From: Georgenia faecalis
Lineage (GTDB): Bacteria > Actinomycetota > Actinomycetes > Actinomycetales > Actinomycetaceae
NCBI RefSeq assembly: GCF_003710105.1
Contig: NZ_CP033325.1
Coordinates: 2,914,001-2,978,000, forward strand
Length of the DNA stretch: 64,000 nucleotides
Direction: 5' to 3'
Below the pieces are notes generated by a model. The model saw only the letters and a program-made list of their open reading frames with translations. It searched no databases and had not been told where the DNA came from. Numbering within the stretch: position 1 is the first letter of the stretch; each line of letters opens with the position of its first letter. Below are positions 54,383 through 63,033 of this stretch, piece after piece. Position numbers and translations under genes: made by a program.

Positions 54383-56311
54383 TCAGTCGTGACCGACGGG
54401 CACCCAGATCCGCATGGTGCTCGGCCCGCGGTTGCCCCACGAGTAGTACGGCACGAAGTGGACGTCCGCACGCTCGCGGGCGCGCCGCCGCGGCGCGCCG
54501 CGGTACGGGTCCGGCTCGCCGGGCAGGTCGACGTGCCAGCCCGCCGCGACGACGGTGCCGTCAGCGCCCGCGACCGGGCCGCTCGGGTCGACCTCGAGCC
54601 CGGCGACGTCGACGCCGCCGGGCTGGTCGAGCGACTCGGCGCACAGGACGAGCGGGCCGCGCTCGAGGGCGACGCAGCCGCGGACCGCGTCGATCCGCTC
54701 GTCCGGGTAGACCCACCGGGGCACGAGCGGGATGGCGACGTCGACGACGGTTCCGGCGGCGAGGGAACCACGGTGCACGAAGGCGGGCGCCGACGCCGGC
54801 TGCGGGCCCCTCCCGTCGTTGAGGTCGACACTCGCGCCGTCGGCCCAGTGCGGGATCCGGACCGTCAGCTCCCACGGTCCGGGGGGCGCCTCGACGACCT
54901 CGATGCGCACGTGGCCGTCGTGGGGGTAGGCGGTGGTCACCTCGAGGGTGACCCGGCGCCCGGCGCCCAGCTCGGCGCTCACCGTCCCGGGGACGAACTG
55001 GAGGAGCTGGACACCGTCGGCGCTGCGGGTTGCGACGTAGGTGCCGAGCTGGGCGAGTGTCCGGGAGACGTTCGTCGGGCAGCAGGACACCTCGAACCAC
55101 GCGGCCCGGCCGGCCCCCGAGGCTCGTGGGCTCGGCTCGTCCGACGGCAGCGGCGTCCCGGCGCTGCGCTGGTGGAGGGTGTTCGTGTAGAAGAAGGCGC
55201 GCCCGTCCTCCGCGGGGCTGGCCGCCACGACGTTGTAGAGCGCGCGCTCGATGACGTCGGCGTAGCGCAGGTCCCCGCGCGCGAGGAGCAGGCGCCAGGC
55301 GACCATGACGGAGCCGACGCCGGCGCACGTCTCGCAGTAGGCGCGGTCCGGCGGCAGCTCGAAGTCCTGCCCGAACGCCTCGTCCTGGTGGTGGGACCCC
55401 ATCCCCCCGGTGAGGTACGTGCGCCGCGCGAGGGTGCGGCGGTACTGGCGCTCGATGGCGTCGACGAGCCCGCCGTCGTCGAGCTCCACGCCGGCGTCCA
55501 CCGCCGCCGCCGCGAGGTAGAGGGCCCGGACGGCGTGGCCGCGGAAGGCGTCGGCCTCGCGCAGCGGCACGTCGTCCTGGAAGTAGGCGCGCCCGAACTC
55601 GATGTCCCGCAGGGTCCCGCGGCCGCGGCGCTCGAGGAACAGGTGCGCCTGGTCGAGGTACCGCTCCTCCCCCGTGGCCCGGTACAGCTCCGCGAGGGCG
55701 ACCTCGATCTCCGGGTGCCCGCACACGCGCTCGAGCCCGTCGGCGCCGAACACCTCGCACACGTGGTCGGCGGCGCGCAGGGCGACGGCGACGAGCCGGT
55801 CCTCCAGGCCGAACCCCGTGCGCAGGCGGGCCACCGCCGCCTGGACGAGGTGGCCGGTGCTGTACAGCTCGTGGCCCATCTCGAAGTCGCTGTAGCGGGG
55901 GCGCTGACCGGCGTTGCCGAACTGGGTGTTGAGGTACCCGTCCGGCTGCTGGCAGGCGGCGACGAGCGCGACGATGCCGTCGAAGGTCTCCTGGAGCGCG
56001 GGGCTGCCGCTGCGGCCGATCTCCCACGCCATGGCCTCGAGGAGCTTGTAGACGTCGGAGTCGGAGAACTCCCTGCCCCGCCGGTCCTCGGCGAGCCGGC
56101 CCTCGAGGAGCGCGGAGAAGTTGCCGACCCAGCCGACCTCGTGCTCCCAGTGGAGGCAGTGGGGGATCATCACCGCGCCGTTGAGGTCCTGGCGCTGCCC
56201 CCAGAAGCCGCCGTCGATCCGGACGGTGTCCATCCCCAGCGGGGTGAGCGCGGTCCGGGCCACCGGGAGCACCGGGGCCGCCACGGCCGTCCGCGTCTGC
56301 ATGTCTGTCAC
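54383..56311 (-). CDS. Intracellular GH127 beta-L-arabinofuranosidase
   Basis: 642-residue enzyme of the former DUF1680 family with an (alpha/alpha)6 barrel and C-terminal beta-sandwiches. The zinc-cysteine active site is visible: Glu and Cys of YCETCAG (about 323-329) and the double Cys of SCCPTNV (about 408-411), equivalent to Glu338, Cys340, Cys417 and Cys418 of Bifidobacterium HypBA1, where Cys417 is the nucleophile. HWEHEVGWVGNF and GYLNTQ are also typical. No signal peptide: it acts on imported oligosaccharides. GTG 56311 lies 5 bases after the permease stop behind AAGGGA (ATG 56302 is an alternative). Confidence 0.93.
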   Translation of the reverse strand: MTDMQTRTAVAAPVLPVARTALTPLGMDTVRIDGGFWGQRQDLNGAVMIPHCLHWEHEVGWVGNFSALLEGRLAEDRRGREFSDSDVYKLLEAMAWEIGRSGSPALQETFDGIVALVAACQQPDGYLNTQFGNAGQRPRYSDFEMGHELYSTGHLVQAAVARLRTGFGLEDRLVAVALRAADHVCEVFGADGLERVCGHPEIEVALAELYRATGEERYLDQAHLFLERRGRGTLRDIEFGRAYFQDDVPLREADAFRGHAVRALYLAAAAVDAGVELDDGGLVDAIERQYRRTLARRTYLTGGMGSHHQDEAFGQDFELPPDRAYCETCAGVGSVMVAWRLLLARGDLRYADVIERALYNVVAASPAEDGRAFFYTNTLHQRSAGTPLPSDEPSPRASGAGRAAWFEVSCCPTNVSRTLAQLGTYVATRSADGVQLLQFVPGTVSAELGAGRRVTLEVTTAYPHDGHVRIEVVEAPPGPWELTVRIPHWADGASVDLNDGRGPQPASAPAFVHRGSLAAGTVVDVAIPLVPRWVYPDERIDAVRGCVALERGPLVLCAESLDQPGGVDVAGLEVDPSGPVAGADGTVVAAGWHVDLPGEPDPYRGAPRRRARERADVHFVPYYSWGNRGPSTMRIWVPVGHD

Positions 56312-56315
56312 GTCG

Positions 56316-57137
56316 TCATCCCTTGACCGCGCCGGAAGTGAACCCTCGGATGTAGTGCCGCTGCAACGACAGGAAGAGCACGACGGCGGGGATCGCGAGG
56401 ACGACGACCCCGGCCGTCGTGATCCCGTAGTCGATGACGCCCATGGTCTGCTGGCGCATGTTGACCATGGCCAGCGGGAGCGGGGCGTTGGTGGGGCCGA
56501 CGAGGAACAGCGGCACCATGAAGTCGTTCCACGCGACGAGGAAGACGAACAGCCCCACGGTCACCAGCGGCGCCCGGACCGCCGGCAGCATGACCCGGAC
56601 GAACGCGGACACCGTGCCGCACCCGTCGAGGAGCGCGGCCTCCTCGAGCTCCCGGGGGACGGCGCTGAAGGCGTTGCGCATCATGAACGTCGCGAAGGGG
56701 AGCTGGAAGAGCGCGAGCACGAGCCCGACCCCCACGAGGCTGTTCTGCAGGCCGATCTCGTTGAGCCACACTGCGAGCGGGATGAGGAGGGCGGCGTACG
56801 GGACCATGAGGATGGAGAGCACGAGGAGGAACACCGTGTTCTTGCCGCGGAACGCGAAGCGCGCGAAGCCGTACCCGCCCATCGCGCCGGCCACGAGCGC
56901 CGTCACGACGGCGACCGTCGAGACGATGACGGAGTTCCACAGGTAGGAACCGAGCCCCTCCCCGTACCGGGCGAGCGCCGAGTAGTTCCCCAGGCCGACG
57001 CCGTCGGTCTGGGCGGAGGCCGAGTTCGGCGACACCGACGTGACGACCACCCAGAGGATGGGCAGGAGGAACGTCACGGCGACGAGGCCCGTGAGGACGT
57101 AGTACGTGGTCCGGCCCAGTGTCCCTGAGCTCGTCAT
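56316..57137 (-). CDS. ABC sugar permease, MalG-like
   Basis: 273-residue permease with six helices and the EAA loop ELEEAALLDGCGTVSAFVRVMLP (core EEAALLDGCG) that contacts the ATPase. ATG 57137 overlaps the stop of the MalF-like gene by four bases. Part of an oligosaccharide importer of the carbohydrate-uptake-1 class. Confidence 0.92.
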   Translation of the reverse strand: MTSSGTLGRTTYYVLTGLVAVTFLLPILWVVVTSVSPNSASAQTDGVGLGNYSALARYGEGLGSYLWNSVIVSTVAVVTALVAGAMGGYGFARFAFRGKNTVFLLVLSILMVPYAALLIPLAVWLNEIGLQNSLVGVGLVLALFQLPFATFMMRNAFSAVPRELEEAALLDGCGTVSAFVRVMLPAVRAPLVTVGLFVFLVAWNDFMVPLFLVGPTNAPLPLAMVNMRQQTMGVIDYGITTAGVVVLAIPAVVLFLSLQRHYIRGFTSGAVKG

Positions 57138-58108
57138 CGGTCCCCCTCCTTGCGCGAGACCCCGAGCGCCCGGAGCTGCAGCACGCTGACCGCCACCAGC
57201 ACGACGAGGACGAGCACCGAGAGCGCGGCGGCCATGCCGAGGTCGCGCTTGGTCTCGAAGGCGTAGCGGTAGATGAGCAGCACCACGGTCAGCGTCGAGT
57301 TGTTCGGGCCGCCCTTGGTGAGGATGTAGAACTGGTCGAACGCGAGGAGCGAGCCGGCGATCGACAGGATGAGCGTCATCGCGATGGTGGGCCGCAGCAG
57401 CGGGAGCGTGATCCGGCGCAGCTGCGTGATGCGGCTCGCCCCGTCGAGGCTCGCCGCCTCGTAGAGCTCCCGCGGGATCGCCTGGAGCCCCACCATCGTG
57501 AGGATCATGTAGTAGCCGGCGAACCGCCAGACGATGAGCACGACGGTCGCCCAGAGCGCCCCGCCCGGCGTGCCGAGGATCGAGGAGTTGAGGTCCATGA
57601 GGCCGAGCCGGGCGAGGATCGGGTTGAGCGGGCCGATCTGCGGGGAGTACAGCGCGTAGAACAGCAGCGACGCGGAGGCGATCCCCAGCGCGGACGGCAC
57701 GAGGATCGCGGTCCGCAGCAGGTTGTTCCACCGCCGGCTCTCCTGGACGAGCAGCGCGAGGAAGAACGCGACCGGCATGAGGATGACCGTCGTCAGCGCC
57801 GTGTACCGCAGGGTGAAGCTCACCGCGTCGCCGAGCAGCGGGTCGGCGAGGACGTTGCGGAAGTTGTCCGGGGAGTTCATCCCCTGGAAGCCACCGAGGA
57901 GGCTCCACTGCGAGCCGGACATGACGAGCACGAGCCCGATCGGGGCGAGGAAGAGCACGGCGACGAGCACGACGGTCGGGGTGATGAACGCCCAGCCCCG
58001 CAGGGCGTCGCGCCGTTCCCTCGTCCGGCGTCGCCGCCGGCCGCCGTCCGCGCCGCTGACGGCGTCGGTCGCGACGCGCTCGGCCGCCGCCGGGATGTGA
58101 GTGACCAT
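57134..58108 (-). CDS. ABC sugar permease, MalF-like
   Basis: 324-residue permease with six helices after a basic ~40-residue N-terminus; EAA loop ELYEAASLDGASRITQLRRI. ATG 58108 (MVTHIP) has GAGGAAG upstream; a further in-frame start at 58138 overlaps an intergenic hairpin and is less likely. Separated from the binding-protein gene by 84 bases. Confidence 0.91.
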   Translation of the reverse strand: MVTHIPAAAERVATDAVSGADGGRRRRRTRERRDALRGWAFITPTVVLVAVLFLAPIGLVLVMSGSQWSLLGGFQGMNSPDNFRNVLADPLLGDAVSFTLRYTALTTVILMPVAFFLALLVQESRRWNNLLRTAILVPSALGIASASLLFYALYSPQIGPLNPILARLGLMDLNSSILGTPGGALWATVVLIVWRFAGYYMILTMVGLQAIPRELYEAASLDGASRITQLRRITLPLLRPTIAMTLILSIAGSLLAFDQFYILTKGGPNNSTLTVVLLIYRYAFETKRDLGMAAALSVLVLVVLVAVSVLQLRALGVSRKEGDR

Positions 58109-58137
58109 GGTGCTTCCTCGTCGTCGGGGTGACGCCA

Positions 58138-58166
58138 CCGGGGAGGGACGCCGAGCCCCTCCCCGG
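58138..58166 (-). terminator. Intra-operon hairpin after the MalE-type binding-protein gene
   Basis: Perfect 10-bp stem (CCGGGGAGGG / CCCTCCCCGG) with a 9-base loop, 26 bases past the stop. Same position as in the YtfQ-type operon, suggesting differential expression of receptor and permeases. Confidence 0.6.
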
Positions 58167-58192
58167 CCGCGGTGCTCGTCGAGGCGCCGGCG

Positions 58193-59518
58193 CTACGGCG
58201 CGAGGACCGCGTTGACGGCGTCGTTGTGGGACCCGATCGCGGACTCCTCGCCCCACACCGCGTCCTGGATGAGCAGCTGCCACGGGCTGCCCGCGGCGTT
58301 GAACGCCTCGTTGAAGTTGCGCGCCACCGGCGTGCGGCCGTCGGCCACGGTGGCGTTGGCGACCTCGGTGCGCGGGTCGGCGTCGGCGTAGCCGTCGGCG
58401 AGGACGGTGAGGCTCGCGGCCGTGTCGTTGTTGTCGGCGAACACCGTCTGCTGCGCGTCGTCGGACATGAGCCAGGCCATGAAGTTCCACGCCTGGTCGA
58501 CGTTCTCCGAGCTCCGGGAGATGCCGATCGCATCGCCGCCGAGGAACGTCGAGCCCCCGCCGTCGACGCCGGGGATGGCCGCCACGCCCACCTCGAAGGC
58601 GGCGTCCTCGAACATGCCCGTCACCGCCGTGTAGGGGTACGGCATGACGCCGATGTTGCCCTCCTGGAAGGGGGCGGTCCAGGTCGCCCCGGTCTCCTCG
58701 CGGGACCCGGCCCCGAGCCCGTTGGGCGTCTCGGCGAGCTCGCGGTAGGCGCTGTAGACGGCCTGGGCGGCCTCGCCGTCGAGCATGGCCTCGGTGCCGT
58801 CGTCGTTGAGCACCTCCTCGCCGCTGGCCCAGATCGTCGGCAGCAGGGTGAAGACGAGGGCACCGCCGGACTGGCCCGAGAGGTAGCTGCCGGCGACCCC
58901 GTCCTGGTCGAGGGCGGCGACGGCCTGGGCGTGCTCGACGAACTCGTCCAGGGTCGTCGGCCCGGCCTCCGGGTCGAGCCCCGCCTGCTCGTAGAGGTCC
59001 TTGTTCCAGACCATGACCGAGATGTCGGTGACGAACGGGAGCGTGTGCATGGCGCCGTCGAGGGTGCCGGCGTCGATGTGGCCCTCCTGGAGGTCGTCCA
59101 CGTTCTCCAGCGAGCCGATCTGGTCGGTGAGGTCGGTGAAGATCCCCTGCTCGGTCCAGTACGGGATGCGGACGACGTCGCCCGCGAGGATGTCCGGGAG
59201 GCTGTCGGTCTGGGCGGCCGAGCCGACCATGCCCTCGACGTCGTCGTTGGGGAGGATCTCCAGCGCCACCTGGTTCTCGTGGGTGGCGTTGTACGCCTCG
59301 ACGGCGTTGATCGCCTGGCGCTCCAGCGGGGCGCGGGTCCACATCGTCAGCTCCGTGCCGTCGTCGACCCCCTCCCCCGAGGCCGCGGCGGTGCCGCCCC
59401 CCGACCCCGTCGTCTCCCCGCCCCCGCCCCCGTCGCCGCCGCACGCGGCGAGGCCGGTGACCAGCAGGCCACCCGCCATGACGGCCGCGGCGCGCGGCCG
59501 GAACCTCGTTGCGCTCAT
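58193..59518 (-). CDS. Oligosaccharide-binding lipoprotein of ABC importer, MalE-like
   Basis: 441-residue extracytoplasmic receptor. Start ATG 59518 behind GGAGAAGG. Lipobox LLVTGLAACGG (Cys about residue 25), a long Gly/Ser/Thr linker, and the class-1 solute-binding fold (ELTMWTRAPLERQAINAVEAYNATH in parts; MPYPYTAVTGMF; AWNFMAWLMSDDAQQ). With two permeases and GH127 downstream, the ligand is probably a beta-arabinofuranosyl oligosaccharide; this is inference. No ATPase gene is present in the operon. Confidence 0.9.
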   Translation of the reverse strand: MSATRFRPRAAAVMAGGLLVTGLAACGGDGGGGGETTGSGGGTAAASGEGVDDGTELTMWTRAPLERQAINAVEAYNATHENQVALEILPNDDVEGMVGSAAQTDSLPDILAGDVVRIPYWTEQGIFTDLTDQIGSLENVDDLQEGHIDAGTLDGAMHTLPFVTDISVMVWNKDLYEQAGLDPEAGPTTLDEFVEHAQAVAALDQDGVAGSYLSGQSGGALVFTLLPTIWASGEEVLNDDGTEAMLDGEAAQAVYSAYRELAETPNGLGAGSREETGATWTAPFQEGNIGVMPYPYTAVTGMFEDAAFEVGVAAIPGVDGGGSTFLGGDAIGISRSSENVDQAWNFMAWLMSDDAQQTVFADNNDTAASLTVLADGYADADPRTEVANATVADGRTPVARNFNEAFNAAGSPWQLLIQDAVWGEESAIGSHNDAVNAVLAP

Positions 59519-59626
59519 TGCCTTCTCCAATCTCATGTCGCCATTGAATGAGGTGGTGCTGGCCATGAGCGCCGCATCGCGCCCGGCCGAACGGCGAGTG
59601 CCGACGTCGTGTGTGACGAAACTCAC

Positions 59627-59640
59627 CGAAAGCGTTATCG
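59627..59640. promoter_or_regulatory. LacI-type operator, proximal to MalE-type operon
   Basis: CGAAAGCGTTATCG: central CG, 5 of 7 symmetric positions. It shares CACCGAAAGCG with the site upstream of araB (38476-38489). Confidence 0.55.
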
Positions 59641-59759
59641 CCATCGTGGCACCGTGATCAGAGCAGGTCAAGGACCTTTCGCACGCGCGTTCCGAGGCGG
59701 TTCGGGCGGCGGCCGAAGCGGCAGGGCGCCCGCGCCGGCCACCCTCCGTCGCGCGCCAC

Positions 59760-59773
59760 CGACATCGATTTCG
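59760..59773. promoter_or_regulatory. LacI-type operator, distal to MalE-type operon
   Basis: Minus-strand CGAAATCGATGTCG: central CG, 6 of 7 symmetric positions, preceded by CAC as at the other two sites. Confidence 0.5.
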
Positions 59774-59842
59774 GTGACCTCGTGCCCCGGTGGCCGGCAC
59801 GCCCCCGCCCCGGCGGCTCCGGCGCCGGCTCCCCGTGCACGG

Positions 59843-62800
59843 TCACCGGCAGGCGTGCGCCGCGTACGGCGCCTCGACCACCTCGCTCACCGCCTCCCCG
59901 TCCACCACGGCGGTGACGGTCACGGCGATCGCACCGGCGGCCACCTGCGCCTGCCGGGTGGTGAAGGCGTGGAGCACGCTCGTGCCCGCCCCCACGGCGG
60001 CCGAGGAGCGCGACCCGAAGGGCGAGGCCAGCTCCGCCGCCACCGGCACCGCCTCGCCGTTGCTCACCCGGGCCGTCACCACGACCCGCCCCGCCACGCA
60101 CCGCGCCGCGGTCGCCACCGACACCTCCAGCGGCTCCGGCTCCGGCGCGGCCGCCGCGGCGACCTGCCACTCCCGGATGCCGGTCGATCCGCCGCCGTCG
60201 GCCTGGCCCCAGGACTGCGCGACGATCCGCAGCGCCCGGGTGGTGACGGGCGCGAACGCGACCCGCTGGAACCCGTCGCTGCGCCGCCCGTACGCGCTGC
60301 CCTCGTCGAGCGCGACCTCACGCCACGTCTGCCCGTCGAGGTAGTGCAGCACCCAGGTGCGCGGCGGGATCATGCCCGCGTTGCTCGCATCCGGCGTGTC
60401 CCGGAACCACCACACGCCGATCTCGTCGACGGTGACGTCGAAGCCCCAGTCGAGGCGGGCCCACTGCTCACCGGCGCGGTTCCAGGTCCCCCACTGCCGC
60501 CCGTACTCGGCGGCGTTGTCCTCCCAGAGGTCCATCGTGCCGTCGTTGAGCCCCGCCACGGACTCCCACGAGGAGGTGAAGGAGGCCGAGGGCGTCGCGT
60601 ACCGCGCGAGGTTGCCCTCGAGCTGCGCGCCGTCCCCCAGGGGGATGTCGACGACGACCGTCCGGGTGTTGCCGGCCCGATCCCGGGCGCGGACGGCGAG
60701 CTCGTGCGGCAGGGCGTCCGGTGCCGTGATCACGGCGCCGGCCGCGACGGCCTGCCACGCGCCGGCACCGTCGACGCGGTACTCGAGGGCGGCGACGCCG
60801 GACAGGGCGTCGGTGGCGCCGACCAGCACGGTGCGGGCCTCCTCGTCGAGCACCGCGCTCACCTCCGGGGCGGTGGTGTCGATCCGGACCGTCCGGGTGA
60901 CCTCGGCCGAGGTGTTGCCGGCCGCGTCCCGGGCGCGCCCGGTGACGACCGTCTCGCCCTCCTCGGTCACCGTCACCTCCACGTGGCGGACGCCGTCGGC
61001 GGAGAGCCACTCGCCCTCGCCGACGCGCCCCTCGACGGTGAGGAGGTAGTCGGTCTCGTCGTCGGCGGTGACGCGGACGACGACGTCGGAGGAGAACCAG
61101 CCGTCCTCGCCCGACGTCCCGGACGGAGCGAGGAGCACGGTCGGCGCCTGTGTGTCCTCCCCGCCCGACGGCCGGTCGGTCACGGTGACGACCGCGGTGA
61201 CGTACCCGGCCTCCTGGCCCAGGGCCCGCCCCTGCACCGTGAAGACGCCCGGCACCGCGTACGCCTGCGGGTCCACGGGGCGCCAGCTCACCGGCACCCA
61301 CAGCTCGCCGGCCGCGCCGAAGGGCAGCCGGACCGCGGGGGGCAGCTCGGGCGCCACGCCCGGGGCGGTGGTGACGCCCACCGGCACGAGCCGGTCGGCC
61401 TGGACCGAGTAGACCTCCCACTCCGAGACGGACACCGAGTGGTAGTAGGGACCGTTCTCCGCGCCCGTGAACGTCGCGCGCAGCGCCGTCGTCGTCACCG
61501 GCTCGAAGCTCACCTCGTGCCAGGCGCCGACCTCGGTCGGGTACACCGCCCCCTCGACCGGGCGCCACTCCCCGCGCCCGTCGAGGTACTCGACAGCCCA
61601 CGACGCGGGCGGCCGGATCCAGTTGGCGTCGCGGTGGAACTGGATGCCCATGCCGTCGGTGCGCACGGGGGCGTCCCACTGGTACATCACCCAGTCCGAG
61701 GCCACGGTGCTCGTCTGCCCGCGGTAGTTGCCCCACTGGTCGGGCGGCAGCAGCGCCGTCGTCGCGCGGAAGCCGTCGTTGACCGCGCCGAGCCGCATGG
61801 GCGGGGACTCCGTGAAGGACGCGGAGACCTCGGCCTCCGGCGCGACGTTCGCGCGCAGCCGGAACGCGGGGTCGTCCGCCCACGTCGGGGTGACGGGCAG
61901 GATGCGGTCCCCGTCCCAGCGGACCTCGTCGATGGCGACGGACCGGCGAAAGTGACCACCGCCCACGGCGTCCTTGGTGTGGTACGTCAGGTACCAGGCG
62001 CCGTCGAACTCGATGATCGAGGGGTGGACCGTCGTCGCCGACGTGCCGCCGAGGATGATGCCCTGATAGGTCCACGGGCCGAGCGGGTTGTCCGCCGTCG
62101 CGTAGGCGACGCACGCCTGGTAGTTCGAGGGCGTGCACCCGCTCCCGGCCTGCTTCCAGTCGTAGGCGAGGTAGTAGGTGTCGCCGCGCTTGAACACCCA
62201 CGGCGCCTCGAAGAACGAGGTGAGGCCGCTGAGGACCTGGATCTCGCCCTTGAGCTCCGTCATCGTCGGCTCGAGCTCGACGACGCGGGCGACGCTCCAG
62301 GCCCCCCAGTACATCCACACCCGGCCGTCGTCGTCGGTGAAGACGTGCGGGTCGATGAGCTCCTGGCCGTTGGCGCTGCCGCCGAAGACGTCGGTCCACG
62401 TGAGCAGCGGCTCCCCGATGGCGTCCTCCCAGGGCCCGACCGGGCTGTCCGAGACGGCGACGCCGATGACCATCCGGTTGGGCACGTCCGTCCGCTCCCA
62501 CTGGACCGGGGCGTACCAGTAGAACCGCCCGTCCGCGCCGGTGGTGACGTGCCCGGCGTACGCGGCGTTGCCCGTCGCCCAGTCGAACACCTCACCGGGG
62601 AGGAGGTTGTCCGGATAGTGCTCCCAGACGCCCGCCTCGACGTCGTCCGTCGCGAGGACGCCGTAGTCGTTCATGACGAACGTGCCGGTCTGCGGGCCGG
62701 CCTCGTCGTGGCCGGTGTAGACGTAGAGCGTGTCGCCGACGACGAGCGGCGCCGCGTCGGCGGAGTAGTAGCTGCCGTCGGCGATGATCGGGTTACCCGC

Positions 62801-62941
62801 CGACTCGATGGTCCGCGTGGGATCGGGGGGTTCGGCCGCGGCGGGGAGTGCCGTCAGAGCCGTCATGAGGGCGGTCGCCGCGACGGCCGCAACGGCCACG
62901 CCGGCTCGGGTACTGCTCCGTGCTGCCATCGCCGGTCCCAT
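59843..62941 (-). CDS. Secreted multidomain GH43 glycosidase
   Basis: 1032-residue exported protein. Signal peptide about 1-37 (ends PAAAE), GH43 propeller (about 45-375) with SADAAPLVV (base Asp), ELIDPHVFTDDDG (pKa Asp) and FFEAPWVF (acid Glu). Then a discoidin-like sandwich (about 385-530), a Big_4-like Ig domain (535-605), an Ig/OmpL47-like region (610-800), a second discoidin-like domain (805-930), and the shared two-Cys C-terminal module (937-1032). Probably an arabinosidase acting on cell-wall polysaccharide outside the cell. Start uncertain: ATG 62941 or 62929, neither with a strong ribosome site. Confidence 0.88.
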   Translation of the reverse strand: MGPAMAARSSTRAGVAVAAVAATALMTALTALPAAAEPPDPTRTIESAGNPIIADGSYYSADAAPLVVGDTLYVYTGHDEAGPQTGTFVMNDYGVLATDDVEAGVWEHYPDNLLPGEVFDWATGNAAYAGHVTTGADGRFYWYAPVQWERTDVPNRMVIGVAVSDSPVGPWEDAIGEPLLTWTDVFGGSANGQELIDPHVFTDDDGRVWMYWGAWSVARVVELEPTMTELKGEIQVLSGLTSFFEAPWVFKRGDTYYLAYDWKQAGSGCTPSNYQACVAYATADNPLGPWTYQGIILGGTSATTVHPSIIEFDGAWYLTYHTKDAVGGGHFRRSVAIDEVRWDGDRILPVTPTWADDPAFRLRANVAPEAEVSASFTESPPMRLGAVNDGFRATTALLPPDQWGNYRGQTSTVASDWVMYQWDAPVRTDGMGIQFHRDANWIRPPASWAVEYLDGRGEWRPVEGAVYPTEVGAWHEVSFEPVTTTALRATFTGAENGPYYHSVSVSEWEVYSVQADRLVPVGVTTAPGVAPELPPAVRLPFGAAGELWVPVSWRPVDPQAYAVPGVFTVQGRALGQEAGYVTAVVTVTDRPSGGEDTQAPTVLLAPSGTSGEDGWFSSDVVVRVTADDETDYLLTVEGRVGEGEWLSADGVRHVEVTVTEEGETVVTGRARDAAGNTSAEVTRTVRIDTTAPEVSAVLDEEARTVLVGATDALSGVAALEYRVDGAGAWQAVAAGAVITAPDALPHELAVRARDRAGNTRTVVVDIPLGDGAQLEGNLARYATPSASFTSSWESVAGLNDGTMDLWEDNAAEYGRQWGTWNRAGEQWARLDWGFDVTVDEIGVWWFRDTPDASNAGMIPPRTWVLHYLDGQTWREVALDEGSAYGRRSDGFQRVAFAPVTTRALRIVAQSWGQADGGGSTGIREWQVAAAAAPEPEPLEVSVATAARCVAGRVVVTARVSNGEAVPVAAELASPFGSRSSAAVGAGTSVLHAFTTRQAQVAAGAIAVTVTAVVDGEAVSEVVEAPYAAHACR

Positions 62942-62980
62942 CGTCGAAGGTCCCCCGGCGGTAGGCGCCGGGGCCGTGCT

Positions 62981-63016
62981 GGGCGGTGGCCCGGCGGCTC
63001 CGCCGGACCACCGCCC
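62981..63016 (-). terminator. Terminator of the gene ending at 63034
   Basis: 17-bp stem with 16 pairs (GGGCGGTGGCCCGGCGG / CCGCCGGACCACCGCCC) and a very short loop, 18 bases past the stop. Confidence 0.75.
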
Positions 63017-63033
63017 CTCGCTCGCTCAGCCCG

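Larger units (their letters stand above)
59519..59842. other. 324-base regulatory region upstream of the MalE-type operon
   Basis: No gene. It contains two CGAAA-type LacI operators (59627-59640 and 59760-59773), about 110 and 240 bases before the binding-protein start, which would suit repressor looping. A weak 6-bp stem at 59810-59828 may end transcription of the GH43 gene that stops at 59843. No confident -35/-10 pair was recognised. Confidence 0.6.

Noticed and set aside
54361-54420. Inverted repeat GTGCCCG/CGGGCAC near the GH127 stop
   Set aside because: The arms span the stop codon and coding end, are 7 bp with a long loop, and are weaker than the clear terminators elsewhere.
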